In this document: in pieces, positions 27,591 to 36,738 of the stretch
How the letters are laid out: every line of letters begins with the position of its first letter
Position numbering within the stretch: position 1 is the stretch's first letter
Source: Halanaerobium polyolivorans
Lineage (GTDB): Bacteria; Bacillota; Halanaerobiia; Halanaerobiales; Halanaerobiaceae
NCBI RefSeq assembly: GCF_020711195.1
Contig: NZ_JAJFAT010000013.1
Span: 20,034-84,033, forward strand
Length of the DNA stretch: 64,000 nucleotides
Direction of reading: 5' to 3'
Position numbers and translations under genes: made by a program
Notes under the pieces: generated by a model
Told to the model about the DNA's origin: nothing
The model's input: only the letters and a program-made list of their open reading frames with translations
Database searches by the model: none

Positions 27591-28515
27591 TATCTACTTC
27601 CCTCCCTGCCAGCAAGTATAAGAGTGCCATTCTAATTGCTACTCCATTTTTTACCTGTTCTGTAATTACCGATTGACTGCTGTCTGCTACAGAGCTCTCT
27701 ATTTCTATACCCCTATTCATAGGGCCAGGATGCATAATCAGTGCTTTTTTACCGATTCTCTGCAGTCTTTCTTTATTCATCCCATAGATTTCTCTATATT
27801 CCCTAATCGAAGGGAAAAGACCACTTTCCTGTCTTTCCATCTGAATTCTTAATATATTTACCACATCAACATTTTCTAAAGCCTGATCCAGATTATTATA
27901 AACTTTTACACCCATTTTTTCTATTTCTCTGGGTAATAATGTTTGGGGGCCAGCTACACTAACCTGAGCTCCCATTTTATTTAAACCCCAGATATTAGAT
28001 CTGGCCACTCTACTGTGAGCTATATCTCCCACAATTAATACATTTAAACCTTCGATCTGGCCAAAATTTTCTTTAATACTGTAAATATCCAATAGAGCCT
28101 GGGTTGGATGAGCATGAGCACCATCTCCAGCATTTAAAACACTGGCCGAGATGTTTTCTGCTAAAAATTGAGCAGCTCCCGGTGCACTATGCCTAATCAC
28201 AACTACATCAGCCCCCATAACCTCCATTGTTTTTGCTGTATCAAGAAGGCTTTCTCCTTTGGCAATACTGCTGCCTGACTTGGAAATACTCATCACATCT
28301 GCACTTAATCTTTTGGCAGCCAGGTTAAAAGAAAACTTAGTTCTTGTACTGGGTTCATAAAAAAGATTAATAACAGTTTTACCGCGCAGTGTAGGTACTT
28401 TTTTGACAGTTCTTGTTAATATATCTTTCATAGCTACAGCAGTCTCTAGAATTTCTTTGATTTCTTCTGCTGAAGCATCATATAGTCCTAAAAAATCTTT
28501 TCTTTTTAAGCTCAT
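27574..28515 (-). CDS. pyrB: Aspartate carbamoyltransferase catalytic subunit
   Basis: Condenses carbamoyl phosphate and aspartate, the committed step. 313 residues. Carbamoyl-phosphate loop STRTKFSF, HPTQALLDI, and the aspartate loop HPGPMNRG. The ATG at 28515 is preferred; an in-frame GTG directly before it sits too near GGGGAGG. No pyrI regulatory subunit is present, so control is at the RNA level by PyrR. It follows pyrP by about 30 bases. Confidence 0.95.
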   Translation of the reverse strand: MSLKRKDFLGLYDASAEEIKEILETAVAMKDILTRTVKKVPTLRGKTVINLFYEPSTRTKFSFNLAAKRLSADVMSISKSGSSIAKGESLLDTAKTMEVMGADVVVIRHSAPGAAQFLAENISASVLNAGDGAHAHPTQALLDIYSIKENFGQIEGLNVLIVGDIAHSRVARSNIWGLNKMGAQVSVAGPQTLLPREIEKMGVKVYNNLDQALENVDVVNILRIQMERQESGLFPSIREYREIYGMNKERLQRIGKKALIMHPGPMNRGIEIESSVADSSQSVITEQVKNGVAIRMALLYLLAGREVDNENLN

Positions 28516-28547
28516 CACTTTACCTCCCCTGAATTAAATAGATAATC

Positions 28548-29852
28548 TTAACTGCTTTCATAACCTAATTCTCTGTCCATAGCTAATGCTTCTTCTTCAT
28601 TTTTTTCCATTAGAGTTTTTTCCTTATTAGCTTCTGGTAAGATTAAGTTCATTATTATTGCAACAAGGGCTGCCAGTCCCATTCCGGCAAACTCGAGGCC
28701 CAGGAATGTGATTGTTAGATTGCTTATTCCAACCAGTAAGGTTACAGATACAATGACTAAATTCCTATTATTTGAAAGATCAACCTGATTTTCTACTAAA
28801 GTTCTTAAACCTATAGAAGCTATCATTCCAAACAGCAGGAAGACTATTCCTCCCATTACTGCTGCAGGTATTGTTCTAATTAAAACCCCAATTTTTTGGA
28901 CAAAACTACTTAATATTACTATTACCGCTGTCAGCTGAATAATAATTGGATTATAGACTTTAGTAATTGCTAAAACTCCAACATTCTCACCATAGGTTGT
29001 ATTTGGTGGTCCACCAAAAAGCCCGGCTACCAAGGTTGCTATTCCATCACCTAATAATGTTCTATGCAGACCCGGCTCGTTGATAAAATCTTTTTCTGTG
29101 GTTGTACTGATTGCCAATACATCTCCTAAGTGCTCAACAATTGTGACAAGGGCTATTGGTGCAACAAGAGTGATAGCTCTTAAATTACCATTGATTACAG
29201 GAAAGGAAAACTGAGGGAAGGCGATCCAGGAAGCTTCCATTACAGGGGTGAAATCTACTATACCCATAAAAGCGGCGAAAATATATCCCCCTATTATCCC
29301 CAATAAGATTGGAATGACCTTTATTATTCCTTTGGCAAAAACACTTATTGCAACTGCTATGGAGAGGGTTACAAAGGCTGTTAAAAGGTGTTCAGATGCC
29401 ATGTCTCTGGCAGTTGGTGCCAAACCAAGACCAATAGTTATTATAACTGGTCCAACCACAACCGGTGGTAATAATTTGCGGAAAAAATCAGTTCCTACCA
29501 GCTTAATTATTACTGACATAAGTGCATAGACAAGTCCAACCGTCATGATTCCCAACATCGCTCCATCAACACCAAATTGATTCTGGGCTGCTATAATTGG
29601 AGCAATAAAGGCAAAAGAAGAACCAAGATAGGCTGGTACTTTTGCTCCAGTTATAAAATGAAAGATTAAGGTTCCTAAACCCGAGGTGAATAAAGCAACT
29701 GCAGGATTTAAACCTGTTAGAGAAGGGACAAGAACCGTAGCTCCGAACATTGCAAACATATGCTGTAATGATAAAATGAAAAGTCTCTGATTATTAATCC
29801 CATCTTCTTTAAGATCATTTAAATTTCTTTTAGTCTGTTTGATCAAGCTCAT
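28548..29852 (-). CDS. pyrP: Uracil permease (NCS2 family)
   Basis: Inner-membrane uracil importer driven by protons or sodium. 434 residues, about 14 helices. The NCS2 signature region GLFGGPPNTTYGENVGVLAI around residue 275 and the segment VPAYLGSSFAFIAP match the UraA/PyrP group. ATG with AGGAGG. It is preceded by its own PyrR attenuator, so salvage import and synthesis respond to the same signal. Confidence 0.94.
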   Translation of the reverse strand: MSLIKQTKRNLNDLKEDGINNQRLFILSLQHMFAMFGATVLVPSLTGLNPAVALFTSGLGTLIFHFITGAKVPAYLGSSFAFIAPIIAAQNQFGVDGAMLGIMTVGLVYALMSVIIKLVGTDFFRKLLPPVVVGPVIITIGLGLAPTARDMASEHLLTAFVTLSIAVAISVFAKGIIKVIPILLGIIGGYIFAAFMGIVDFTPVMEASWIAFPQFSFPVINGNLRAITLVAPIALVTIVEHLGDVLAISTTTEKDFINEPGLHRTLLGDGIATLVAGLFGGPPNTTYGENVGVLAITKVYNPIIIQLTAVIVILSSFVQKIGVLIRTIPAAVMGGIVFLLFGMIASIGLRTLVENQVDLSNNRNLVIVSVTLLVGISNLTITFLGLEFAGMGLAALVAIIMNLILPEANKEKTLMEKNEEEALAMDRELGYESS

Positions 29853-29883
29853 TTTTTTCCTCCTAAAATTTGTATTTAAACAT

Positions 29884-29987
29884 TAAAAAAACTTCTTAAC
29901 AGTTAGACTGATAAGAAGTTAACAAAGCCAGAGCTTAAAATAGCTCTCTATGTTCTCCTTATCTGCCTCACTGGACTGATTTAAAGG
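29884..29987 (-). promoter_or_regulatory. PyrR-dependent attenuator between pyrR and pyrP
   Basis: The PyrR-binding hairpin is at 29957-29987 (conserved loop CAGTCCAGTGAGGC on the minus strand, one base off the usual AGAGAGG), followed by a terminator at 29890-29920 (AACTTCTTA / TAAGAAGTT) and a T-run. With UMP, PyrR binding would favour termination before pyrP. Confidence 0.9.
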
Positions 29988-29993
29988 ATATAT

Positions 29994-30551
29994 TTAACTT
30001 TTATTTTTCTCTAATAATAAAACTAAATCTTTACCATCTATTTCTTTGAAATTTACATCTACAACCTCATTTTTTGCAGTTGGAAGGTTCTTACCAACAA
30101 AATCAGCTCTAATCGGTAGTTCGCGATGGCCGCGATCGATCATTATAGCCAGCTGAATCTGCTTTGGTCTACCAAGATCGATCAAAGCATCTAAGGCCGC
30201 TCTTACAGTTCTTCCCGTATAAAGTACATCATCAACTAAAACAACCTTTTTTCCCGTGATATCAAAGGGTATTTCGGTCCGGTGAACTATTGGCTGATAG
30301 GCAATAGTTGATAAATCATCTCTGTAAAGGGTAATATCTAAAATACCTGTTTCTATCTCTACATTTTCTATTTCTTCAATTTTAGCAGCTAATCTTTCTG
30401 CTAAAGGAACCCCTCTTGTTCTTATTCCGATCAGAACAAGATCCTCTGTTCCTTTGTTTTTCTCAAGAATCTCATGAGCTATTCTTGTAATAGCTCTGCC
30501 CATTGCATCAGAATCGATAATTTCTTTTTTCTTTTTCATTTCTGATTCCAT
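29994..30551 (-). CDS. pyrR: Bifunctional pyr operon RNA-binding attenuator / uracil phosphoribosyltransferase
   Basis: Binds UMP/UTP and then the anti-antiterminator loop in pyr mRNA; also makes UMP from uracil and PRPP. 185 residues. PRPP motif [18 protein letters not shown] and the basic RNA-binding patch region [14 protein letters not shown] are present. Start ATG at 30551 with GGAGG 10 bases upstream; the alternative Met at residue 5 is spaced too far. First gene of the main pyr operon and itself behind an attenuator, giving feedback. Confidence 0.96.
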   Translation of the reverse strand: MESEMKKKKEIIDSDAMGRAITRIAHEILEKNKGTEDLVLIGIRTRGVPLAERLAAKIEEIENVEIETGILDITLYRDDLSTIAYQPIVHRTEIPFDITGKKVVLVDDVLYTGRTVRAALDALIDLGRPKQIQLAIMIDRGHRELPIRADFVGKNLPTAKNEVVDVNFKEIDGKDLVLLLEKNKS

Positions 30552-30591
30552 AACTATATTACCTCCTTTGGGGAAGAATATAAATTTACAT

Positions 30592-30672
30592 AAAAAAACC
30601 CTCTTAGGGCAAGTAAGAAGGTGGTTAAATTCTATATTTTCCCTTACTAGCCTCTCTGGACTAATTTAAAAG
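30592..30672 (-). promoter_or_regulatory. PyrR-dependent attenuator in the pyrR leader
   Basis: PyrR-binding loop TTAGTCCAGAGAGGCTAG at about 30648-30665 within 30641-30672, followed by a terminator (CCTTCTTA / TAAGAGGG, 30599-30621) and a run of seven T on the minus strand. Confidence 0.93.
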
Positions 30673-30691
30673 AATATTTTTATTTGAATTA

Positions 30692-30720
30692 ATGATATCA
30701 GACCAGCTATATTAAGTCAA
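30692..30720 (-). promoter_or_regulatory. SigA-type promoter of the pyr operon
   Basis: TTGACT (30715-30720) and TATCAT (30692-30697) with 17-bp spacing; the PyrR hairpin begins about 12 bases after the expected start. Confidence 0.75.
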
Positions 30721-30754
30721 GAAATTTAATCGATTTTCTGCTTAAATTTGCAAT

Positions 30755-30787
30755 AATAAAACCCCCGGCAGGACCGGGAGTTTTATT
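30755..30787. terminator. Terminator between the membrane-protein gene and the pyr promoter
   Basis: AATAAAAC plus CCCCGG pair with CCGGG plus GTTTTATT around CAGGA. It ends the membrane-protein gene and insulates the pyr promoter; the A/T arms would let it work both ways. Confidence 0.88.
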
Positions 30788-30846
30788 AAAGATAATTCAA
30801 TTAAGATTATAGATATAATTAACATATTTAATATAATAACGATTAA

Positions 30847-31725
30847 TTAAAATGTGAAACCTAGGAATAACATTGCTGCAGTTATTAAAACAGCTATAGT
30901 ACATGCAGGTGGATCAATGTGAGTATCTCCCCAGTCATAGAATAGACGGGCAAAGAACTCACCGATAAAGGCTCCTAAAATACCAAATATTCCACCCCAG
31001 ATAACACTTCCAGTAGCCATTGCTGCAGCTGCCGCCGGGAATGCAATATGGTGGGTAACAGGACCTTTACCCATAGTCTGTAGAATAATTAAAGAAGCAG
31101 CAGTTATACCGAACATAATGAATACACTACCTGTAACAAGGGTGATATGACCTGCAACTAAGCCAACACCTAAACCAAGTGGTAATAATTGAGATGCATT
31201 CATCTGCCAGGGTAACCAGGCAATCTCAGAAGGTGGGCTCCATCTAGAATCACTTTTTTCCGGATCATAAGTACCAAAAATACCAGTATCACTAAAGGCA
31301 AGTCTATGCACAAAAGCAGAGATAGCAACTGTTAGAGCGATAGTATCAGTAGGTGTTCCAATATTAGCGAAAAATGCTTCAACAACTAAACCAAGGATAC
31401 CAAAAATACCACCGATTAATAATATATCCCAGTTTTCTTCGATTCCATATAATGGAGCTAAAATATCAGCACCACTTTCCAGCCTACCTTTTTGACCAGC
31501 ATATGCGGTTGCAGCAGCTCCACCACCAAAAGCAATATGAGGTCCAAAGAGAGTTCCAAATCCAATTGCTCCTGTGATAGAAGCTCCACCAGTAGCAAGA
31601 GCAAGTGCTTCACCAGCCAGAACTGCAAAACCACAGAAAATAAAGGCAGGTAATGCACCTAAAGCAGCACCAAAGAGTCCACCACCAAAAGCAGCAAGTA
31701 CAGCGTTCATACCTATACCAAACAT
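30847..31725 (-). CDS. Membrane protein of unrecognised family with internal duplication
   Basis: I do not recognise this 292-residue protein. It is Gly/Ala-rich and almost wholly hydrophobic, with about eight membrane segments. Two halves repeat: GGIFGILGLVVEAFFANIG followed by DT and TIAL near residues 102-135 matches GGIFGILGAFIGEFFARL followed by DT and TIAV near 245-282, and HIAFGGGAAATAYA (about 63-76) matches HIAFPAAAAAMATG (about 225-238). Such repeats are typical of transporters and channels. Strong ribosome site (AAGGAGG), own promoter, long folded leader and own terminator. It lies between the carAB and pyr units but is transcribed alone. Function unknown. Confidence 0.85.
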   Translation of the reverse strand: MFGIGMNAVLAAFGGGLFGAALGALPAFIFCGFAVLAGEALALATGGASITGAIGFGTLFGPHIAFGGGAAATAYAGQKGRLESGADILAPLYGIEENWDILLIGGIFGILGLVVEAFFANIGTPTDTIALTVAISAFVHRLAFSDTGIFGTYDPEKSDSRWSPPSEIAWLPWQMNASQLLPLGLGVGLVAGHITLVTGSVFIMFGITAASLIILQTMGKGPVTHHIAFPAAAAAMATGSVIWGGIFGILGAFIGEFFARLFYDWGDTHIDPPACTIAVLITAAMLFLGFTF

Positions 31726-31942
31726 TTTATTATGCCTCCTTTAATTTAAAGAGTTCATAAACAAAGCACAGTACAGATAAATAGGAATCTTTTCACATTT
31801 TACGCCTTAACAATCCCCTCCTTTTTTTCATTTAGTCTCGGCAGAGAAAAATTCTCTATCGACAGAGTTATTTAATCAGAACAAACAAAAGTCACAATTA
31901 AATATGCCAGAATAGAGAATTACCATGCCTTCCCTTTATTTT
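31726..31942 (-). promoter_or_regulatory. Long structured 5' leader, riboswitch-like
   Basis: About 217 bases between the predicted start of transcription and the ATG. AATTCTCTAT (31850-31859) can pair with ATAGAGAATT (31912-31921), or its TTCTCT can pair with AGAGAA at 31843-31848. The two pairings exclude each other, as in a switch. No known riboswitch class was recognised. Confidence 0.45.
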
Positions 31943-31948
31943 ATGTAT

Positions 31949-31977
31949 ATTTTATCACCTTTTTTAGCAATTGTCAA
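31949..31977 (-). promoter_or_regulatory. SigA-type promoter of the duplicated membrane protein
   Basis: Consensus TTGACA (31972-31977) and TAAAAT (31949-31954) with 17-bp spacing. A strong match. Confidence 0.82.
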
Positions 31978-32080
31978 AATATTCGCATTAAATCAATTTT
32001 GCCTTATTTTAACTTTTTTATTTATAAAAAAGAAAAGCAAAAAGCAGCTATGAAATCACAACTGATTTTTGCCTTTGAAT

Positions 32081-35000
32081 TTACTTAACATAATCCTGTA
32101 GGGCTCTGTATTCAACCCTATCTCCTGCTTTAATCTCTTTTAATACTTTTAGCATCGCTTCTGTAGTATCAAGTGAAGTCAGACAGGGAATCCCCATCTC
32201 AACTGCACTTCTTCTTATTTTAAAACCATCCCGCTCCGGAATTTTGCCTTTTGTTAAAGTATTGATAACAAGATCAACTTTATCTTCAGAAATCAATTCA
32301 AGCGCATTTGGAGAACCTTCATCTATTTTTTTAATTTCTTTTACTTTAAGGCCTTTTTTCTTTAATTCTGCTGCAGTTCCACTGGTAGCAGAAATTTCAA
32401 AGCCTAGCTCGGCAAAATCTTTTATATACTCTACCGCCTCTGCTTTATCTTTATCTGCAATGGTGGCTAAAATTCTTCCCTCTCTTGGTATTTCCAAACC
32501 AGCTGCAATTAGACCTTTATAAAGAGCTTTTTCATAGTTTTCCGCCAGACCTAAAACCTCTCCGGTGGATTTCATTTCAGGTCCAAGATTTGTATCAACC
32601 TGGGTCAGCTTAGAAAAAGAAAATACAGGAACTTTTACAGCATAATGTGATTTTTCAGCTAGCAATCCACTTTCCCAGCCTAAATCCTTTAGTTTGATTC
32701 CCAACAATGCTTTAGTTGCCAGATCAACCATTGCTACCCCGGTAACTTTACTTAAGTAGGGAATGGTCCTGCTTGATCTAGGATTAACTTCTATAACATA
32801 GACTTTATCATCATTGACAACATATTGAATGTTGATGACTCCCTCTACATTAAGCTTTTTACTTATTTTGATGCTGTATTCTTCAATTTTCTCTTTTATT
32901 GCCTGGGAAAGATTATGGGGAGGATAAACAGCAATACTGTCACCAGAATGAACACCTGCCCTTTCCACATGTTCCATTATTCCCGGCAGAATAACAGTCT
33001 CACCATCTGAGATTGCATCAACTTCAACCTCGGTCCCGGTCAAATATTTGTCTATCAAAACAGGTCTGTCCGGAGAAACTTTAACAGCATTTTTCATATA
33101 TTCTTCTAATTCTTTTTCGTTATATACCACTTCCATTGCCCTACCACCTAATACATAAGATGGTCTGACCAGAACCGGATATTCAATTTCAGCTGCAATT
33201 TCTGCTGCTTCTGCAAGAGAGGCAGCTGTTTTCCCAGCCGGGGTGGGGATAGCCAGTTCTTTTAAAAGCTTAATAAATCTATCTCTGTCTTCTGCTAAGT
33301 CGATCGAATCTACAGAAGTACCCAGGATATTAACACCCTCATCAGCTAATTTAGCAGCCAAATTTATCGCTGTCTGTCCTCCAAACTGAACGATTACACC
33401 TTCCGGTTTTTCATTCTCAATAATATGCATCACATCTTCTTTTGTTAAAGGCTCAAAATATAATCTGTCAGATGTATCAAAATCTGTACTGACCGTTTCG
33501 GGATTATTATTAACTATGATAGATTCATAACCCTCTTCGTGTAATGACCAGGCAGAATGGACACTACAGTAATCAAATTCTATTCCCTGACCGATTCTGA
33601 TCGGGCCGGAGCCTAGAACCATAATTTTTTTCTTGGCTGTAGCTTCAGCTTCATTGACCTTTTCATAACTTGAATAATAATATGGGGTTGCTGCTTCAAA
33701 TTCTGCTGCACAGGTATCTACCATCTTATAAACCGGTTTAATATTCAGCTCTTCTCTGATTTCCTTAATTTCATTTTCTTCTAAAGCGGTAAGCAGAGCG
33801 ATTTCTTGGTCAGAAAAGCCCATTTCTTTGGCCTTAAAAATAACTGCTTCAGCTTTTATTAGATCCTTTCCTTTTAAACTCTGCAGTCTTTTTTCTAAAT
33901 CTGTTATATTCTTTATTTTGTGCAGAAAAAAAGTACTTATTTTCGTGATCTGATGAATTTTGTCTACACTCCAGCCTCTTCTCAGTGCTTCTGCTATCAC
34001 AAATAATCTGTTATCATCTGCTGCATAAAGAAAATCCTTGATCTGCTGATCAGATAAATCTCTAAATTCTTCTAAATAAAAGCCATATCTCCCTATTTCC
34101 AAGGACCTGACAGCTTTAAGCATCGATGATTCCAGATTTCTTTCAATAGCCATTACTTCACCGGTGGCTTTCATTTGTGTTCCTAAATCACGATCTGCAT
34201 AATGAAATTTATCAAAGGGCCAGCGTGGTATTTTAAAAACCACATAATCTAAGGCTGGTTCAAAACAGGCAGTAGTTTTACCTGTTATGGCATTATCTAT
34301 TTCATCTAAATTATAGCCTAAAGCTATCCGAGCAGAAACTTTTGCGATCGGATAACCTGTTGCTTTAGAGGCTAGAGCACTTGAACGACTTACCCGGGGG
34401 TTAACCTCAATTATATAATACTGAAAACTATCTGGGTCTAAGGCATATTGGACATTACAGCCTCCTTCGATCCCTAAAGCCCTGATTATCTTCAAAGCAG
34501 AAGTTCTAAACATCTGATATTCTTTATCACTTAAGGTTTGACTCGGGGCTACAACAATACTATCACCTGTATGCACACCTACCGGATCAAAGTTTTCCAT
34601 ATTACAAACTACTATACAGTTATCATTTGCATCTCTCATAACCTCATATTCTATCTCTTTCCAGCCCTTGATACTTTTTTCTATCAAAACCTGACCGATC
34701 AGGCTGTGTTTAAAACCTCTGGTGGTAATCTCTTTTAATTCTTCTAAATTATCTGCTACTCCACCACCAGTGCCTCCCATGGTATAGGCTGGTCTAACAA
34801 TTACAGGAAAACCAATCTTTTTTGCAATCTCTTTAGCTTCTTCTATGTTTTCAGCAATTTTACTATCAAGTACCGGCTCACCTATTTGATCCATCAATTC
34901 TTTAAATGTATTTCTATCTTCTGCCTTTTCGATTGTTTTGATAGGAGTACCTAATAATTCCACATCTAGTTCATCTAAAATTTTGCTTTCGGCAAGGTCT

Positions 35001-35299
35001 ATAGCTAAATTAAGGGCTATTTGACCCCCCAGAGTTGGAATTAAACCATCTGGATTTTCTTTTCTTAAAATCTCGATAATACTTTCTACCGTTAAAGGTT
35101 CGATATAGACTCTATCTGCCATATTTTCATCTGTCATTATTGTGGCAGGATTACTATTAACTAAAACTACCTCTATTCCCTCTTCTTTTAGAGCTCTACA
35201 GGCCTGGCTCCCGGAATAATCAAATTCTGCAGCCTGACCGATAATTATTGGGCCTGATCCAATTACCATAACTTTTTTAATATCTTCTCTTTTAGGCAT
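32081..35299 (-). CDS. carB: Carbamoyl-phosphate synthase large subunit
   Basis: Makes carbamoyl phosphate from bicarbonate, ATP and ammonia delivered by CarA. 1072 residues: two homologous ATP-grasp halves (opening [21 protein letters not shown], and second half [20 protein letters not shown] at about 553), an oligomerisation domain between them, and a C-terminal MGS-like allosteric domain (about 935-1072, [15 protein letters not shown] onward) that binds UMP or ornithine in relatives. ATG with AAGGAGG; 23 bases after carA. Feeds the pyr pathway and arginine synthesis. Confidence 0.97.
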   Translation of the reverse strand: MPKREDIKKVMVIGSGPIIIGQAAEFDYSGSQACRALKEEGIEVVLVNSNPATIMTDENMADRVYIEPLTVESIIEILRKENPDGLIPTLGGQIALNLAIDLAESKILDELDVELLGTPIKTIEKAEDRNTFKELMDQIGEPVLDSKIAENIEEAKEIAKKIGFPVIVRPAYTMGGTGGGVADNLEELKEITTRGFKHSLIGQVLIEKSIKGWKEIEYEVMRDANDNCIVVCNMENFDPVGVHTGDSIVVAPSQTLSDKEYQMFRTSALKIIRALGIEGGCNVQYALDPDSFQYYIIEVNPRVSRSSALASKATGYPIAKVSARIALGYNLDEIDNAITGKTTACFEPALDYVVFKIPRWPFDKFHYADRDLGTQMKATGEVMAIERNLESSMLKAVRSLEIGRYGFYLEEFRDLSDQQIKDFLYAADDNRLFVIAEALRRGWSVDKIHQITKISTFFLHKIKNITDLEKRLQSLKGKDLIKAEAVIFKAKEMGFSDQEIALLTALEENEIKEIREELNIKPVYKMVDTCAAEFEAATPYYYSSYEKVNEAEATAKKKIMVLGSGPIRIGQGIEFDYCSVHSAWSLHEEGYESIIVNNNPETVSTDFDTSDRLYFEPLTKEDVMHIIENEKPEGVIVQFGGQTAINLAAKLADEGVNILGTSVDSIDLAEDRDRFIKLLKELAIPTPAGKTAASLAEAAEIAAEIEYPVLVRPSYVLGGRAMEVVYNEKELEEYMKNAVKVSPDRPVLIDKYLTGTEVEVDAISDGETVILPGIMEHVERAGVHSGDSIAVYPPHNLSQAIKEKIEEYSIKISKKLNVEGVINIQYVVNDDKVYVIEVNPRSSRTIPYLSKVTGVAMVDLATKALLGIKLKDLGWESGLLAEKSHYAVKVPVFSFSKLTQVDTNLGPEMKSTGEVLGLAENYEKALYKGLIAAGLEIPREGRILATIADKDKAEAVEYIKDFAELGFEISATSGTAAELKKKGLKVKEIKKIDEGSPNALELISEDKVDLVINTLTKGKIPERDGFKIRRSAVEMGIPCLTSLDTTEAMLKVLKEIKAGDRVEYRALQDYVK

Positions 35300-35322
35300 A
35301 ATACCTCCTTAAGTTTTAACTG

Positions 35323-36399
35323 CTATTTTTTGAGCATTGCAATAAATTGATCAAATAAATAATGAGAATCCTCTGGTCCAGGTGATCCTTCAGGATGATA
35401 CTGCACAGAAAAAGCTGGATATTTTTTGTGTTTGATTCCTTCTATAGTATTGTCATTGACATTAAGATGGGTGATCTCTATATCTAAACCCTCTAATGAA
35501 TCTTTTTTTACTGCAAAACCATGGTTTTGAGAACTTATATAAACCCTGCCGTTTTCTAAATCTTTTACAGGGTGATTTGCACCTCTGTGGCCAAATTTAA
35601 GCTTATATGTTTCGGCTCCACAGGCCATAGCAAGCAGCTGATGGCCGAGACAAATACCAAAAATTACTGTTTTACCCAATAAAGCTTTGATGGTCTCTGC
35701 AATATAGGCTGCATCTTCTGGATCTCCAGGGCCATTTGAAAACATCACCCCATCAGGGTTAAAAGCTAAAATCTCCTCAGCCGTAAATGAAGCAGGTACA
35801 ACTATTACCTCAGCTCCCCTTTTTAAGAGTGAATTTTTGATATTATCTTTTGCTCCTGAGTCAACTAATACAACCCGCTGCTCTTTTCCTTCACCATATT
35901 TTTTCACTTCATTGGTAGTTACCTGAGCAACAAGATCTCTACCTGATAAGCCGGGAACTGCTCTAGCTTTTGCTATTAATTTTTCTTCACTTAAAGCTTC
36001 TGTTGTTATAATCCCCCGCATTGTTCCCTGGCGGCGTAAAATTTTGGTTAGAGCTCTGGTATCTATACCTGTGATCCCTGTAATATTATTTTCCTTTAAA
36101 TATAATTCAAGTTCTTTTTCCAGTCTCCAGTTTTCAGGATTATTTGAAAACTCCTTAACTATAAAACCATTAACATGAGCTTTGATAGATTCGAAATCAT
36201 CAAAATTGATGCCATAATTACCTATTAAGGGATAGGTCATACAAACTATCTCCCCCTTATAAGAGGGGTCGGTTAAGATTTCTTGATAGCCGGTCATACT
36301 GGTATTAAACACGATTTCTCCACTTGTTTCTGCTACTTTTCCAAAAATCTCACCTTCGAAAATACTCCCTTCTTCTAAAACAAGTCTGGCTTTTTGCAT
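35323..36399 (-). CDS. carA: Carbamoyl-phosphate synthase small (glutaminase) subunit
   Basis: Hydrolyses glutamine and channels ammonia to CarB. 358 residues: N-terminal CarA domain and a class I amidotransferase domain with nucleophile Cys in FGICLGHQLLA and the His/Glu pair in YHPEGSPGPED. ATG with GGAGG upstream. It is transcribed from its own promoter through a PyrR attenuator, so it belongs to the pyrimidine regulon; no arginine-type control was seen. Confidence 0.97.
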   Translation of the reverse strand: MQKARLVLEEGSIFEGEIFGKVAETSGEIVFNTSMTGYQEILTDPSYKGEIVCMTYPLIGNYGINFDDFESIKAHVNGFIVKEFSNNPENWRLEKELELYLKENNITGITGIDTRALTKILRRQGTMRGIITTEALSEEKLIAKARAVPGLSGRDLVAQVTTNEVKKYGEGKEQRVVLVDSGAKDNIKNSLLKRGAEVIVVPASFTAEEILAFNPDGVMFSNGPGDPEDAAYIAETIKALLGKTVIFGICLGHQLLAMACGAETYKLKFGHRGANHPVKDLENGRVYISSQNHGFAVKKDSLEGLDIEITHLNVNDNTIEGIKHKKYPAFSVQYHPEGSPGPEDSHYLFDQFIAMLKK

Positions 36400-36445
36400 A
36401 TATAAACCTCCACTTCCTATTTTAAATTGCTTAGAAAAGACTCTT

Positions 36446-36597
36446 TAAAAAAATAAAACCTTCTCCCAGATGGTGGCAAGAAGGTTTAATATCAATTAGA
36501 AAAATTTGCTAAAAGATATAAAAGTGCTTAGAATTTTAGTGCTCTCTAATTTTAAAGCAATCTTCCTTTGCCAGCCTCTCTGGACTGATTTAAAAGG
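36446..36597 (-). promoter_or_regulatory. PyrR-dependent attenuator in the carA leader
   Basis: PyrR hairpin at 36565-36597 (CCTTT/AAAGG and CAG/CTG stems with loop TCCAGAGAGG on the minus strand). The terminator is at 36456-36487 (AAACCTTCT / AGAAGGTTT) with a T-rich tail at 36446-36455. Confidence 0.93.
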
Positions 36598-36625
36598 ACA
36601 AATATATTTTTTATTATTGTGCTTT

Positions 36626-36654
36626 AGTTTAACATCAAAATTCTAAGCTGTCAA
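36626..36654 (-). promoter_or_regulatory. SigA-type promoter of carAB
   Basis: TTGACA (36649-36654) and TAAACT (36626-36631), 17-bp spacing, about 20 bases before the PyrR hairpin. No clear terminator was seen between hydA and this promoter, so some readthrough from the hydrogenase operon is possible. Confidence 0.7.
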
Positions 36655-36738
36655 TAGCTGCAAAGTGCATTTATATTGCAAAAATGCTATTATCCGTGTA
36701 TACAGCCATATATTTTTGCTTTATTCCCTTAATTTAAC

